A stretch of DNA of 64,000 bases from Silene latifolia. Its lineage: Eukaryota; Streptophyta; Magnoliopsida; Caryophyllales; Caryophyllaceae. The stretch covers positions 124,520,269-124,584,268 of the forward strand of contig NC_133534.1 in assembly GCF_048544455.1 (NCBI RefSeq), given 5' to 3'. The translations under genes were made by a program, and so were the position numbers. The notes under the pieces were generated by a model. That model saw only the letters and a list, made by a program, of their open reading frames with translations, did no database searches and was not told the DNA's origin. This document shows positions 11,680 through 22,418 of this stretch, one piece after another (the stretch's first letter is position 1; the number at the start of each line of letters is the position of its first letter).

Positions 11680-12732
11680 TGTGGGAAATATCGGTATACT
11701 TCATCAAGAAATTCGGATTATAACGAAATTATAATTATGAAATTTCTAGTCATAAACGAATTGCATAAACAAAAGAATAGAGATTTAGAATTAACCTTTG
11801 GTCCTAGCAATTTGGCCTAAGAACAATATCAAAATCGATATTCTCCTAATTGTTGCACCCAAAATGCTTTGAGAAATGTCTCTCCTTTTGCTAGAATGAG
11901 ATCCCCAATTTCTAATGATTTTAGGGTTTATTTTGTGATGTGAGAATTAGGTCAAAATTAAGTGAGAAAAAATGATCTCCCTTCTCACCTATTATAACCG
12001 AAAAAGGAGAGATAGAGGGAAGATATTTTTCTTCCTTTTTTCTTGTTTGACCGAGTATCCAAAAATAAGGAGAGCAATCTTCTTATTTTTAGGTTGATTA
12101 AATATTGTATAAAATGTGTATATATATCAATTGTCATTTATGTCGTCATGTATTTAATAAGTCCACACACAACAGTTTGCAGTCGATTTATTAATACCGG
12201 TCTGTCAACATTTATTATGACAATATCGCATAATATATACATTAACTATAAATATCGCATATTTATAATTTGCTAATTAAATATAACCGCTTACGTTTAA
12301 TTATGAATTAACATCTTAATTCGTTTAAGCTAACATTATATACATTAATTAAATATAACAGTTTATATTCAATTTACGAATTTAACAATTAATTGTCTCA
12401 ATTTGGTATTATTTAATTGTATTAAATAATCGTCTCATCATCACATTGACTAACCTTTTAGTCAAATACATGGACTAACCTTTTAGTCATATAAGGCATC
12501 AATGTGATTATATTTTCATACAATCACATCTCTCAAACACATCCTTTAGGTGTGACTTTTAGGGACCAGTTGATCACCACCATCAGTATGATAATATAAC
12601 GTCAAACTTCTAGCAAGCCAACCGTTATTAAGTAAACGTTAATCAACTGAAAAAATACTAAGTATACCCTGTGAACCTATAAGAGATTTGTATATGTTAT
12701 CACACTAACTGTGGAGGACACTAGCTCCAACA
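11680..12732 (-). repeat. Element B left (3') LTR
   Basis: TG...CA bounded and near-identical to 28413-29463. On the minus strand it starts TGTTGGAGCTAG right after the polypurine tract. The block 12541-12651 is shared in diverged form with the LTR of element C (13804-13914), so B and C are sister families. Confidence 0.93.
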
Positions 12733-12751
12733 ATCTCCCACTTGTCCTCAC
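12733..12751 (-). promoter_or_regulatory. Element B polypurine tract
   Basis: On the minus strand this reads GAGGACAAGTGGGAGAT just before the LTR start TGTTGGAG. It is the usual plus-strand primer site of this copia type. Confidence 0.75.
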
Positions 12752-12998
12752 AAGTGTATGTGCGATAACCGATACTCATATCCTTAATTTATCCCACTCA
12801 ATGTAAAACAATTTCCAAATTCCGTATTCACAAAGGTCGTATTTTACAAGTGATCAATATCAAGAGTGGTTTTCCCGACTAGGGAGTAACTTAACTGATA
12901 AACGAATCATCATTCGAGCATGGCCATTCATTTCAGTTACAACTCCTCGAGTGGCCCTGAGAAATGACTAAACCTGATAAAGGTTGGATACTTTTTTC
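12752..12998 (-). other. Element B 3' noncoding region, left fragment
   Basis: Non-coding sequence between the polypurine tract and the insertion site of C. It continues at 21925-22418 after C. A homologous segment lies in C at about 14090-14340. No gene is present. Confidence 0.75.
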
Positions 12999-13994
12999 TG
13001 TGGGTTAATATCCGTATACTACCCTTTAATTGCAGGACTATAACGTAAAATTTACATGCAATTTATAGTCATAAAACGATATACACAATGAAATGATTAA
13101 TGTATAGAAATAACCTCGGGTCCTTTATATTGCGGCGTAAAGAACAGAAATCAAAGCAGATTTCCTCCTAATCGTTACACCCAAGACTTTGTCCGTGATA
13201 TGCCCTTGTGCTAGAACAGTGTTCTCCGATTGCCTTGCAATATAGGGAGAACTGATGTGAGTTTTGTCGAGATGAGAGATCTCAGGTTTTTCAGAGGAGA
13301 ATACTCTTCAAAACCCTAATTTTTGTTTCAAATGATGATTAGGTTTAACAGAAGGAGGAGGTCTCCTTTTGTTCTCCTAATTCGGCCAAAACCGTGACCC
13401 ACAAGGGGAAGTGGGCTTCCACTTCCTCTTGATTTTAACTCGAGGTCCGGTTCGTTAAATACTGAAATGTATATGACGGGTTTGTATTATAAACTGTTAT
13501 CGGTTATCGGAAATTAAGGCATCAGCTAATAATACGGGTTAGCTGAATTATTAATTCGTGTCCGACAAAGCAGTATTGTATAATTATATTCAATATACAT
13601 TTAATTAAATATAAATCGTTTATATTTAATTTTACGAATTAACTGGTTAATTCGCCTTAGCCCATGATATTTAATCCGTATTAAATATAATATCTCAACA
13701 TCACATATTTGACTAATTACTAGTCAAATAACTCGGACTAACTGGTTAGTCAATTTTGGCATCTACATGACAGTATTTTCATACCGTCACATCTCTCGAA
13801 CGTATCCTATAGGTGTGACTTTTAGGGACCAGTTGATCACCGCCATCTGTATGACAATAACGTCAAACTTATCTAGCAAGCCAACCGTTATTGATAAACG
13901 TGGATCAACTGATAATAATACCAAAGTATGCCCTTTGATCCTTTTAGAGGTTTATAAGTCCTTGCACTAACTGTTAAGGACACCAACCCCAACA
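12999..13994 (-). repeat. Element C left (3') LTR
   Basis: TG...CA bounded and nearly identical to 20926-21919. The first 245 bp or so and most of the last 420 bp match without difference. Mismatches and small indels are concentrated between about 13250 and 13575. Confidence 0.94.
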
Positions 13995-14110
13995 AGCTCC
14001 CACTTGTCCGTACAAGTGTATGTGCAATGACGTTATCCGCACTAACTGGAGGACACAAGCTCCAACAAACTCCCACTTGTCCGTACAAGTGTATGTGCGA
14101 TAACCGATTC
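13995..14110 (-). repeat. Duplicated polypurine tract and extra LTR-end fragment in C
   Basis: The normal polypurine tract (minus strand GGACAAGTGGGAGCTT) adjoins the LTR at 13995-14010. About 65 bp further in, a second copy of LTR end plus polypurine tract appears: CTCCAACA, then CTCCCACTTGTCCG and CAAGTGTATGTGC. The extra LTR end (CACTAACTGGAGGACAC) resembles the end of the B LTR more than that of C. This looks like a template-switch or recombination scar between related families. Confidence 0.7.
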
Positions 14111-14856
14111 TCATATTCATTTAAAAATTTCTCCCACTCAATGTAAAACAATTTGCAGATCCGGATCCGCAAAGGTCGTATTTTACAATCGATCGGTATC
14201 TAGAGTGGTTTCCCCGACTAGAGAGTAACTTAACCGATAAAACGAATCCGTATCCGAGCATGGCCATGCATTTCGATTCTGACTCCTCGAGTGGCCCCGA
14301 GAAATATCGAGTACGATAAAGGCTGAATATTTCCTTCAACTCGACTCCTTCCGATCTAAGCACGGCATGAAATGACCCAGAAAAAATCTACTTGGCCCCC
14401 TATTACGGATGACCGTGAGAAAGAAACCAAAGTCACCCAAAAATGCCGTAGTCTCAAGAGACGGTCGATAGTCAAGAGATTCGACTCTAAGGATCACCAT
14501 GGAAGTCCTATCCACGACCGGGCAACGAATGTTATAAAACATTTAGGACTCCACGTCGATGTCACAATGGTGTCCTACGAAATATCCGTATAAATCGCCT
14601 CTGTGATTGGTCAGTCAACCGGTTGACTTATGGCTCGTTGAACCCACCATCAACCAACGTCACAAAATAATTGCCAGAGTTATCAGCTCATGTGGGCAAT
14701 TAAGGACTAACAAGATATGATGTTTGTTCAGTTCACTTTGTGGTGTTCAAAATCGTCGTACAATTCCACATGAAAAACAAAATATATATATAAAATATCA
14801 AAACGATGATGTCGTATAGAGTACAAAGGAGAATGAATCTGATCCATAAAAGAGTA
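14111..14856 (-). other. Element C 3' noncoding region
   Basis: Homologous to the 3' noncoding part of B (12760-12998 plus 21925-22418). Includes CTCGAGTGGCCC-like and GGTTGACTTATGGCTCGTTG blocks shared by both. No gene is seen. The open frames on both strands in 13888-14593 are incidental. Confidence 0.7.
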
Positions 14857-17520
14857 CTACAACTTAGGAACACGTTTAATTCCCATGGAATTAACGTGCC
14901 CTTCATGCTTATCTTGTCGTAATGCTTTAGTGAGAGGATCTCGCTATGTTGTCATCGTAGCAATCTTTTCTATCACTACTCTGTCTTTTGCTCCACGTAA
15001 TCCCGGATTAGATGAGCTTTCCGTTGTACATGTCTAGACTCGTTGCTAGACTTAGGCTCCTTAGCTTGGAAGATGGCACCACTATTGTCGCAATAGATGG
15101 TGATCGGGTCATTCGAACTAGGCACTACGATAGCCCATGTAAGAATTGACGCATCCATATCGCTTCCTTTGTAGCTTCAGACGCGGCATAGTACTCGGAC
15201 TCGGTCGTAGAATCTCTGTAATAGCAGTTTGTTTCGAACTCTTCCGGTGATCGCAGCGCCATTAAGAGTAAAAACGAATCCAGATCGAGATTTCGAGTCA
15301 TCTCGATCCGTTTGGAAGCTAGCATCTGCAGAATCAGGTTGCGCATAGCTTTTGATCGCCTCCATAAGTCAATGCCCAATCTTTAGTCCTCCGTAGGTAC
15401 TTAAGAATGTTCTTGATAGCCAACCAATGTGGTTCACCTGGGTCTTTGTTGGAATCGACTTGTCATACTCAATGCATATGCCACGTCCGGACGTGTGCAT
15501 ATCATGGCATACATTATTGATCCTATAGCCGAAGCATAAGGAATCCGTGTCATGCGCTCTTTCTCTTCCGGTGTCTCGGTGCCCGAGATTTGCTCAAATG
15601 CACCCACGGAGCCATAGGAAGGAACCCCTTCTGGAGTTAGTCATGCTGAATCTCTCTAGGACTTTGTCTATGTAAGACTCCGATCGAGAGATAACATCCG
15701 ACGTGATCTATCTCGATAGATACGGATGCCCGAATTCTTTGCGCCTCTCCCGGATCTTTCATCCGGAAATGGTTTTTCAACCATACTTTCACCGAAGTTA
15801 AGAGAGGTATGTCATTCCCAATCGGGAGTATGTCGTCAACATACAATATTAGGAAGACAATCTTGCTCCCACTCGACTTGATATATAGACATGGTTCCTC
15901 GACCGATCGAGTAAATCCATTTTCTTTTATCACTTGGTCGAAGCGATGATTCCAACTCCGTGATGCTTGCTTAAGTCCATAAATGGAACGCTTAAGCTTG
16001 CATACTTTCTTAGGATGTTCGGGATCGATGAAACCTTCGGGTTGTACCATGTACAACTCTTCCTCCAAAAAGCCGTTTAAGAAGGCGGTTTTCACATCCA
16101 TTTGCCAAATTTCATAGTCATGAAAAGCGACGATCGCTAAGATAATCCGAATGGAACGCAAAGATAACTACGGGTGCAAAAATCTCATCGTAGTGCAAAC
16201 CTGGCACTTGGGTGAAACCTTTTGCAACTAGTCGTGCTTTGTAGATATCTTGCTTTGACCTTCCACGAGAATGCTTTATCTTGTAAAGCCATTTGCATTG
16301 AAGGGGACGAACCTTAGCGAGTAAGTCAACAAGATCCCATACGTTGTTCTCATACATGGAGTCCATCTCGGATTGCATGGCCTCAAGCCATAGCTTTGAG
16401 TCGAATCTGGTCATGGCACCTTTATAGGTTGCGGTTTCACTACTCGTTAAGAGTAGAACGTCATCTATGTCATGTTCCTCGACCATACCAATGTATCTGT
16501 CTGGAGGAATAGAGACTCTTCCCGACCTCCTAGGTTCCTCAGGAATGTTCACCGCAGCCGGGATTGAAGGAATAGGTTCCTCCAATAGTTGCTCGGTATT
16601 TGGTTCTGGAATCTCCGACATGGTCGAAGGTTCTATCACTCTTTGCATTCTCGAGAAATTCCTTCTCTAAGAATGTCGCACTAGCCGCAACAAAAACACG
16701 TTGTTCGGTTGGCGAATAGAAGTAATGACCACGTGATCCTTTAGGATAACCTATAAAGTATGTCTTGACCGATCGCGGGCCGAGCTTATCTTTAGGTCTC
16801 CACTTGACATAAGCCTCGCAGCCCCAAACCCGTATAAAGGACAAGTTAGGGACCGTTCCCTTCCATAGTTCATATGGAGTCTTGTCAACTTGACTTTAGA
16901 CGGACTTCGGTTGAGTATTAGAGCGGCCGACAAAAGAGCATAACCCCATAATGAATCAGGTAAAACCGTGTGACTCATCATGGATCGAACCATATCAAGT
17001 AGTGTTCGATTTCTCCGTTCGGACACACCATTCATTTGAGGTGTTCCAGGTGGAGTTAACCGTAGGGCAATCCCACAGTCCTTTAGGTGTTGATCAAATT
17101 CGTGAGAAAGATACTCGCCACCACGATCCGAACGCAGTGTTTTAATCTTTACGCCTAATAGGTTAGTACCCTATTTTGGTATTCCTTGAATTTCTCAAAG
17201 GATTCACTTTTGTGCTTCATTAAGTAGACATAGCCATATCTACTCAAATCGTCCGTGAAAGTGATGAAATACCTATAGCCTTCTCGTGCGGTGATTGACA
17301 TAGGACCACATACATCCGTGTGTATGAGCCCTAATAGGTCCGCAGCGCGCATTCCAACACCTTTGAAGGAAATCCGAGTCATCTTACCGATGAGACATGA
17401 TTCACACGTGCCAAATGATTGAAAATCAAAGGCCGAGATAGCTCCATGTTTGATGATGATTTGTTTTACGCGTTTCTCATTAATGTGTCCCATATACGGC
17501 GTTGCCATAGATACGTTTGA
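14857..17520 (-). pseudogene. Element C pol: integrase, RT, RNase H (broken)
   Basis: Read on the minus strand. The integrase part (about 17508-16540) has HTDVCGP and DDLSRYGYVYL motifs, followed by NGVSERRNRT with the third catalytic acid. RT (about 16500-15640) has MDVKTAFLNG and YVDDILPIGND. The usual LL of the DILLIGND motif is LP. RNase H (about 15380-14980) carries EYYAA-type and YCDNSGAIFQAKEP motifs, and the frame ends at 14857-14859. At least six frame changes separate these pieces (near 17155, 17035, 16650, 16150, 15640 and 15380). The intact homologue in B shows what is missing. These enzymes reverse-transcribe and integrate the element. Confidence 0.88.
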
Positions 17521-17639
17521 TCTTTGTCACCAACCTTTAACTTTTTATTCATTACGTGTAATATTTCCGTGGTCGGATCTAAAACATAAATTCCGTTCAT
17601 GGAGACGCTTGTCAGTAAATCATATCGTGTAATGAAAAT

Positions 17640-18894
17640 GCAAGAATTATTTTCTATTACAAATGAAAAACCAAGTTTATCAAGTGCGAAACCGAAATAA
17701 TGTTTTTCGAAAGACTAGGAACATAATAACGATCATATAATGACAACTCGAATCCGCTAGGAAGCTGGATCACATATGTCCCCTTGGAGATGGCGGCTAC
17801 TCTTGCTCCATTCCCAACACGCAGGTCCACCTCACCCTTTACGAGGGGTTCGATGTTTCGGAGCCCCTGCACATGATTACACAGATGAGAACCACAACCA
17901 GTATCAAGTACCCAAGTTCCGTAACTTGCGTGGTTAATCTCAATCATATGAATAAAAGTAGAAGAGAGAGAAGACATACCAACGGGTTTAACACGACCTG
18001 CCTTTAAGTCCTCATGATAAACAGGACATGTGCGTCTCCAATGCCCAGACTTGTGGCAATGATGGCATTCCATGTTTTCACTCTTGCTCTTTGTCATGCC
18101 CGATGAGTTGCTCGCCTCACCAGGACCACTCTTCCCCGAACCCGACTTCTTGAACTTCGCCTTACCCTCGTTAGGTTTGCCGGAGCTTTGCCCTTACCTT
18201 TCCCTTTGTTTGACACAACGAGAACATCCTGTTTCGAGCTCCCACTGAACTTCATGTCCTTCTCGGTCTGTACGAGGAGGGAGTGCAATTCATGGGTAGT
18301 TTTCTTCAAATCATTCATATAGTAATTCGCTCTGAATTGCGAATAACCATCGTGGAGTGAATGAAGAATACGGTCGATAACAATATTCTCGCTGATGTTA
18401 CAGTTAAAGGTCTCCAGTTTCTCGACATTCTCAATCATGCTGAGAATGTGTGGGCTAATGAGTTGGCCCTTCGGAGTCTCGCATCAAAGAAGCGAGTGGT
18501 ATGCTCATAGGTCACGATTCTCGGTGCTTTCGAGAATTCCTTAGTGAGCGTGGTGAAAATCTTGTTTGCACCTTGGGCTATGAAGCGTTTCTGCAAATTG
18601 GGTTCCATTGCAAAAATAAGTACGTTCTTTACCGCACCCGCTTCTAAAGCGAAATCGTTATACTTGTCGATTTCGTTAATTCCAGCCGTGGGGCCTGGGT
18701 TTAACGGCATGGGCTCAAGCAGATATTTGAGCTTTACGTCGGCGGCGAAGCATTCCGTAATCGCCTCCCGTCCGCGAAGTTGGATCCATCATTCTTGATC
18801 GAGTAGACCGATTCATCCGATTCATGAAGATCCTAAGCCGGGACTCACGGTCCAATGTGGCACTTGGCATTGGGTTATCACTTGAACCAGCCAT
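17640..18894 (-). pseudogene. Element C gag, zinc knuckle and protease (broken)
   Basis: Gag starts at the ATG at 18892-18894 (MAGSSDNPMPSATLD), the same start as in B. Frameshifts occur near 18790, 18465 and 18165. The nucleocapsid knuckle CHHCHKSGHWRRTC (CX2CX4HX4C) is intact near 18030-18070, and the protease active site WVLDTGCGSHLCN is intact near 17880-17925. Gag packages the RNA and the protease matures the polyprotein. The frame breaks again near 17690, where the pre-integrase part begins. Confidence 0.88.
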
Positions 18895-20911
18895 TTGTTG
18901 TTTAGCGATTTAAAATCGTGATCTACACTTTGAAAAAGAAAGAAAAACAAAACGAAATAAGCAACTCATCGTGGTGATTTAAGTCTATTTTAAAATTCAT
19001 TTTAAACATGTAGACTCTCGCACTTGCATAATTGATCTCCCTCAAGAAAGATACAAGTGATCCCAAGACTCAATTTCTGTAAATTGATAAGCCAACTGTT
19101 TAGCTAATTCTTCCGGAAGAACTCTTGGTCGATAGATTTCCGTAAATCCTATCTATAGTCCACCATGATCACAGGATCGTACGAGTGACCATAGTGTTGA
19201 GATAAAATAGGTCAATCGGTTCCAACTTACCCGACGTAGAAGGGGTCATAGTATGCCTACCGACGAAGAAGGGACTTATTGGAGTTTGACCTATAAAGAC
19301 CGTTCTCAATTTTAGTTTATACGAGGAAGATCCCATCAACAAAATTATAATTCATTTTAAGTGAACGAATAACTAGCGTCTGTCGTGAATGAATTTATTT
19401 GGATGATGGCTTAAAACGTGTGACATGAGAATGTCAATGAAAACTAACTCGTGACCTCTATATGTGTCAGTTTTCATGCAATAAATTATAGGTGGTTTGG
19501 TTTTTAGGCGGAATATGATGCAAATAATCGTTGCGAAAAATAAATAAAGGAATGCAATACGTAAATAAAAATTTCCTAGTGTGGCCTATCCTAATAAAAA
19601 GAACAAAATACAACTTTGGAATCCACCGTTGGACCCAAGAAGCTTGTCTTGTTGTTCCATCTTGATCCAAGTAGCGGGAGTGAGCATCTGGTCTCCGTCT
19701 TTGGTCTTCTCAAAAATTACAATTAAAATTACAAAATATAAACCTAATTACATTCTAATAAAAACTGTAATTACAAGTGAAAAATCCAAAACGGAGATAC
19801 GAGATCTCAAAATACAACCAAGACCGTGTTCCATCATTACGGTAACACGTTCTACTAAGGCCACACTAAGTTACAATCGATTGTAAAAATTAAATACGTA
19901 ATAAAAAGGCATTCACGGCATTCATAATTAACGAAAATAAAAATGCATCAACTAAAAACAAATTCATTCGTGACATAATTCCGTAATTATGTTAAATTTA
20001 TCCAAACCACCTTTTAATGATTAAAATTCATGTGATAAAACCGCTTCTATCATTTAATTTTAATCCATTATAATCCGTCATTTTAAAGACGCTTTAAAAC
20101 AACTATATGGTACGTGAGTGAACCGATTCACTATTAAGCGAGTGTACTGTATCCGTATAAAGTACATATTGAAGCCAAAAGAAAATTTAAATCAAAAGAA
20201 ACAAATTTTCAAAGCTGTTAAAGGCAAAATCCCTCGATCCAGGGACACAAGTGCTCGATCGAGGGACAGGAGGGATCGATCGAATGAGGCTGCCATTCGA
20301 TCGAGGGGTCTGCCAATCAGGAGGTGCTCGATCGACTAAACATGAGGTCGATCGAGGACCTATATCAGCAAGGCTGCTCGATCGAGTACGAGGACAACTC
20401 GATCGAGCAGTAGGGTTTTAAAAGCAGGTCGATCGAGTACAGCAAGGACTCGATCGAGTAAAACAACACAGAAAAACCACTCGATCGATTGAAAACGTGT
20501 TCGATCGAGTTCAAAATTTTCTGGAAAAATTAAAACCCTCGTGAAACATTTTCGAGACAAAATCAATTGCAATTTTCGATCAAAAATGATTGAAAACAAA
20601 ATCTAACAATTGACAAAAACTTGACATGTTGCTATAATCTCCGTATAAAATATCAACATGTAAAAACAACAAGAAATTTGAAACAAAACAGCCGTGTAAA
20701 ACATGGCACGGTTTGGTTTTCGAGACAAAACAACAACAAGAGCAATCGTGTAAACAAGACACGGTTCCCAATGCAACCAAAAAAAACGCAGCAAAAAAAA
20801 AAAATTTCTGCCGAGTAAAAAAAAATGGCTGCCGAGACAAAATTTTAACCAAAAATCATCGTTTTCAACAATCGTTTGATGAAAAACACATATAAAAATT
20901 TACGTGGCCTC
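18895..20911 (-). other. Element C 5' leader
   Basis: About 2 kb of non-coding leader between PBS and gag. It holds a striking cluster of TCGATCGA palindromes at 20255-20508. No conserved protein frame was found. Short open frames at 19467-20895 are not supported by any family. Confidence 0.75.
20255..20508. repeat. Eleven TCGATCGA palindromes in the C leader
   Basis: Perfect 8-bp palindromes TCGATCGA start at 20255, 20276, 20297, 20328, 20348, 20378, 20399, 20429, 20450, 20481 and 20501. The spacings are 21, 21, 31, 20, 30, 21, 30, 21, 31 and 20 bp, mostly multiples of about 10. They are usually embedded in CTCGATCGAG or GGTCGATCGAG. The cluster lies in the RNA leader between PBS and gag. 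Element B has no such cluster at the matching place. Confidence 0.9.
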
Positions 20912-20923
20912 GCTCTGATACCA
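20912..20923 (-). promoter_or_regulatory. Element C primer-binding site
   Basis: GCTCTGATACCA on the plus strand, that is TGGTATCAGAGC on the element strand, two bases from the LTR end. It is complementary to the 3' end of plant initiator methionine tRNA, the standard copia primer. Confidence 0.92.
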
Positions 20924-20925
20924 CT

Positions 20926-21919
20926 TGTGGGTTAATATCCGTATACTACCCTTTAATTGCAGGACTATAACGTAAAATTTACATGCAATTTATAGTCATA
21001 AAACGATATACACAATGAAATGATTAATGTATAGAAATAACCTCGGGTCCTTTATATTGCGGCGTAAAGAACAGAAATCAAAGCAGATTTCCTCCTAATC
21101 GTTACACCCAAGACTTTGTCCGTGATATGCCCTTGTGCTAGAACAGTGTTCTCCGATTGCCTTGCAATATAGGGAGAAGCGATGTGAGTTTTGTCGAGAT
21201 GAGAGATCTCGGGTTTTTCGAGGAGAATGCTCTTCAAAACCCTAATTTTTGTTTCAAATGATGATTAGGTTTAATGAAGGAGGAGGTCTCCTTTTGTTCT
21301 CCTAATTCGGCCAAAACCGTGACCCACAAGGGGAAGTGGGCTTCCACTTCCTCTTGATTTTAACTCGAGGTCCGGTTCGTTAAATACTGAAATGTATATG
21401 ACGGGTTTGTATTATAAACTGTTATCGGTTATCGGAAATTAAGGCATCGGCTAATAATACGGGTTATTTGAATTATTAATTCGTGTCAAAGCAAAGCGTA
21501 TTGTATAATTATATTCAATATACATTTAATTAAATATAAATCGTTTATATTTAATTTTACGAATTAACTGGTTAATTCGCCTTAGCCCATGATATTTAAT
21601 CCGTATTAAATATAATATCTCAACATCACATATTTGACTAATTACTAGTCAAATAACTCGGACTAACTGGTTAGTCAATTTTGGCATCTACATGACAGTA
21701 TTTTCATACCGTCACATCTCTCGAACGTATCCTATAGGTGTGACTTTTAGGGACCAGTTGATCACCGCCATCTGTATGACAATAACGTCAAACTTATCTA
21801 GCAAGCCAACCGTTATTGATAAACGTGGATCAACTGATAATAATACCAAAGTATGCCCTTTGATCCTTTTAGAGGTTTATAAGTCCTTGCACTAACTGTT
21901 AAGGACACCAACCCCAACA
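20926..21919 (-). repeat. Element C right (5') LTR
   Basis: The 5' LTR in element orientation, 994 bp with TG...CA ends. It is followed by TSD TTTTC at 21920-21924 and then by the 3' noncoding part of B. Confidence 0.94.
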
Positions 21920-21924
21920 TTTTC

Positions 21925-22418
21925 AACTCGAATCCTGCAGATATAAGCACAGTATGAAATGACCCAGTGAAAATCTGCTTAGCCTCCTGTTACGGTCGAC
22001 CAAAGTCACCCAAAAACTGCCTTAATCTCAAGAGACAGTCGATAGTCAAAAGAATCGACTCTAGGAACACAATGGACGTCCAATCCACGACCTGGCACCG
22101 AATATTTTTAAACATTTAGGACTCCATTACGTTGTCACAATTTGTCCTATGAGGTATCGTTATAACTCGCATCTGTGATCGATCAGCCAACTGTTTGACT
22201 TATGGCTCGTTGAACCCACCATCAATCAACTTCACAATATAATAGCCAAAGTTATCAGCTCATGTAGGCGATTACGGACCAAAACAAATATAATGTAATT
22301 TAGTTCACTTTGTGGTGTTCAATGTTGTCGTACAATCCACATGAAAAACAAAATATGAAATAATACGATGAAGTTATAAATAGCATATGAAAAAGAAAAG
22401 TATCGAATTCATAAGCAA
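21925..22418 (-). other. Element B 3' noncoding region, right fragment
   Basis: Resumption of B after the insertion of C. Homologous to 14320-14856 in C. Non-coding. Confidence 0.75.

Larger units (their letters stand above)
12999..21919 (-). mobile_element. Element C: Ty1/copia retrotransposon, sister of B
   Basis: A complete 8.9-kb minus-strand copia element nested in B. It has ends TGTGGG...CCAACA and TSD TTTTC at 12994-12998 and 21920-21924. LTRs are 12999-13994 (996 bp) and 20926-21919 (994 bp) and differ only at a few clustered sites, so insertion is recent. The PBS for initiator-Met tRNA is at 20912-20923. Gag-pol runs from 18894 down to 14857 with many frameshifts, far more than expected for its LTR age. 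This suggests it was already defective when copied and was mobilised in trans. Confidence 0.94.

Noticed and set aside
12043..12276. Pairs of near-identical small frames (12043 and 28776; 13767 and 21692)
   Set aside because: They are the same place in the two LTRs of B and of C and have no protein similarity.
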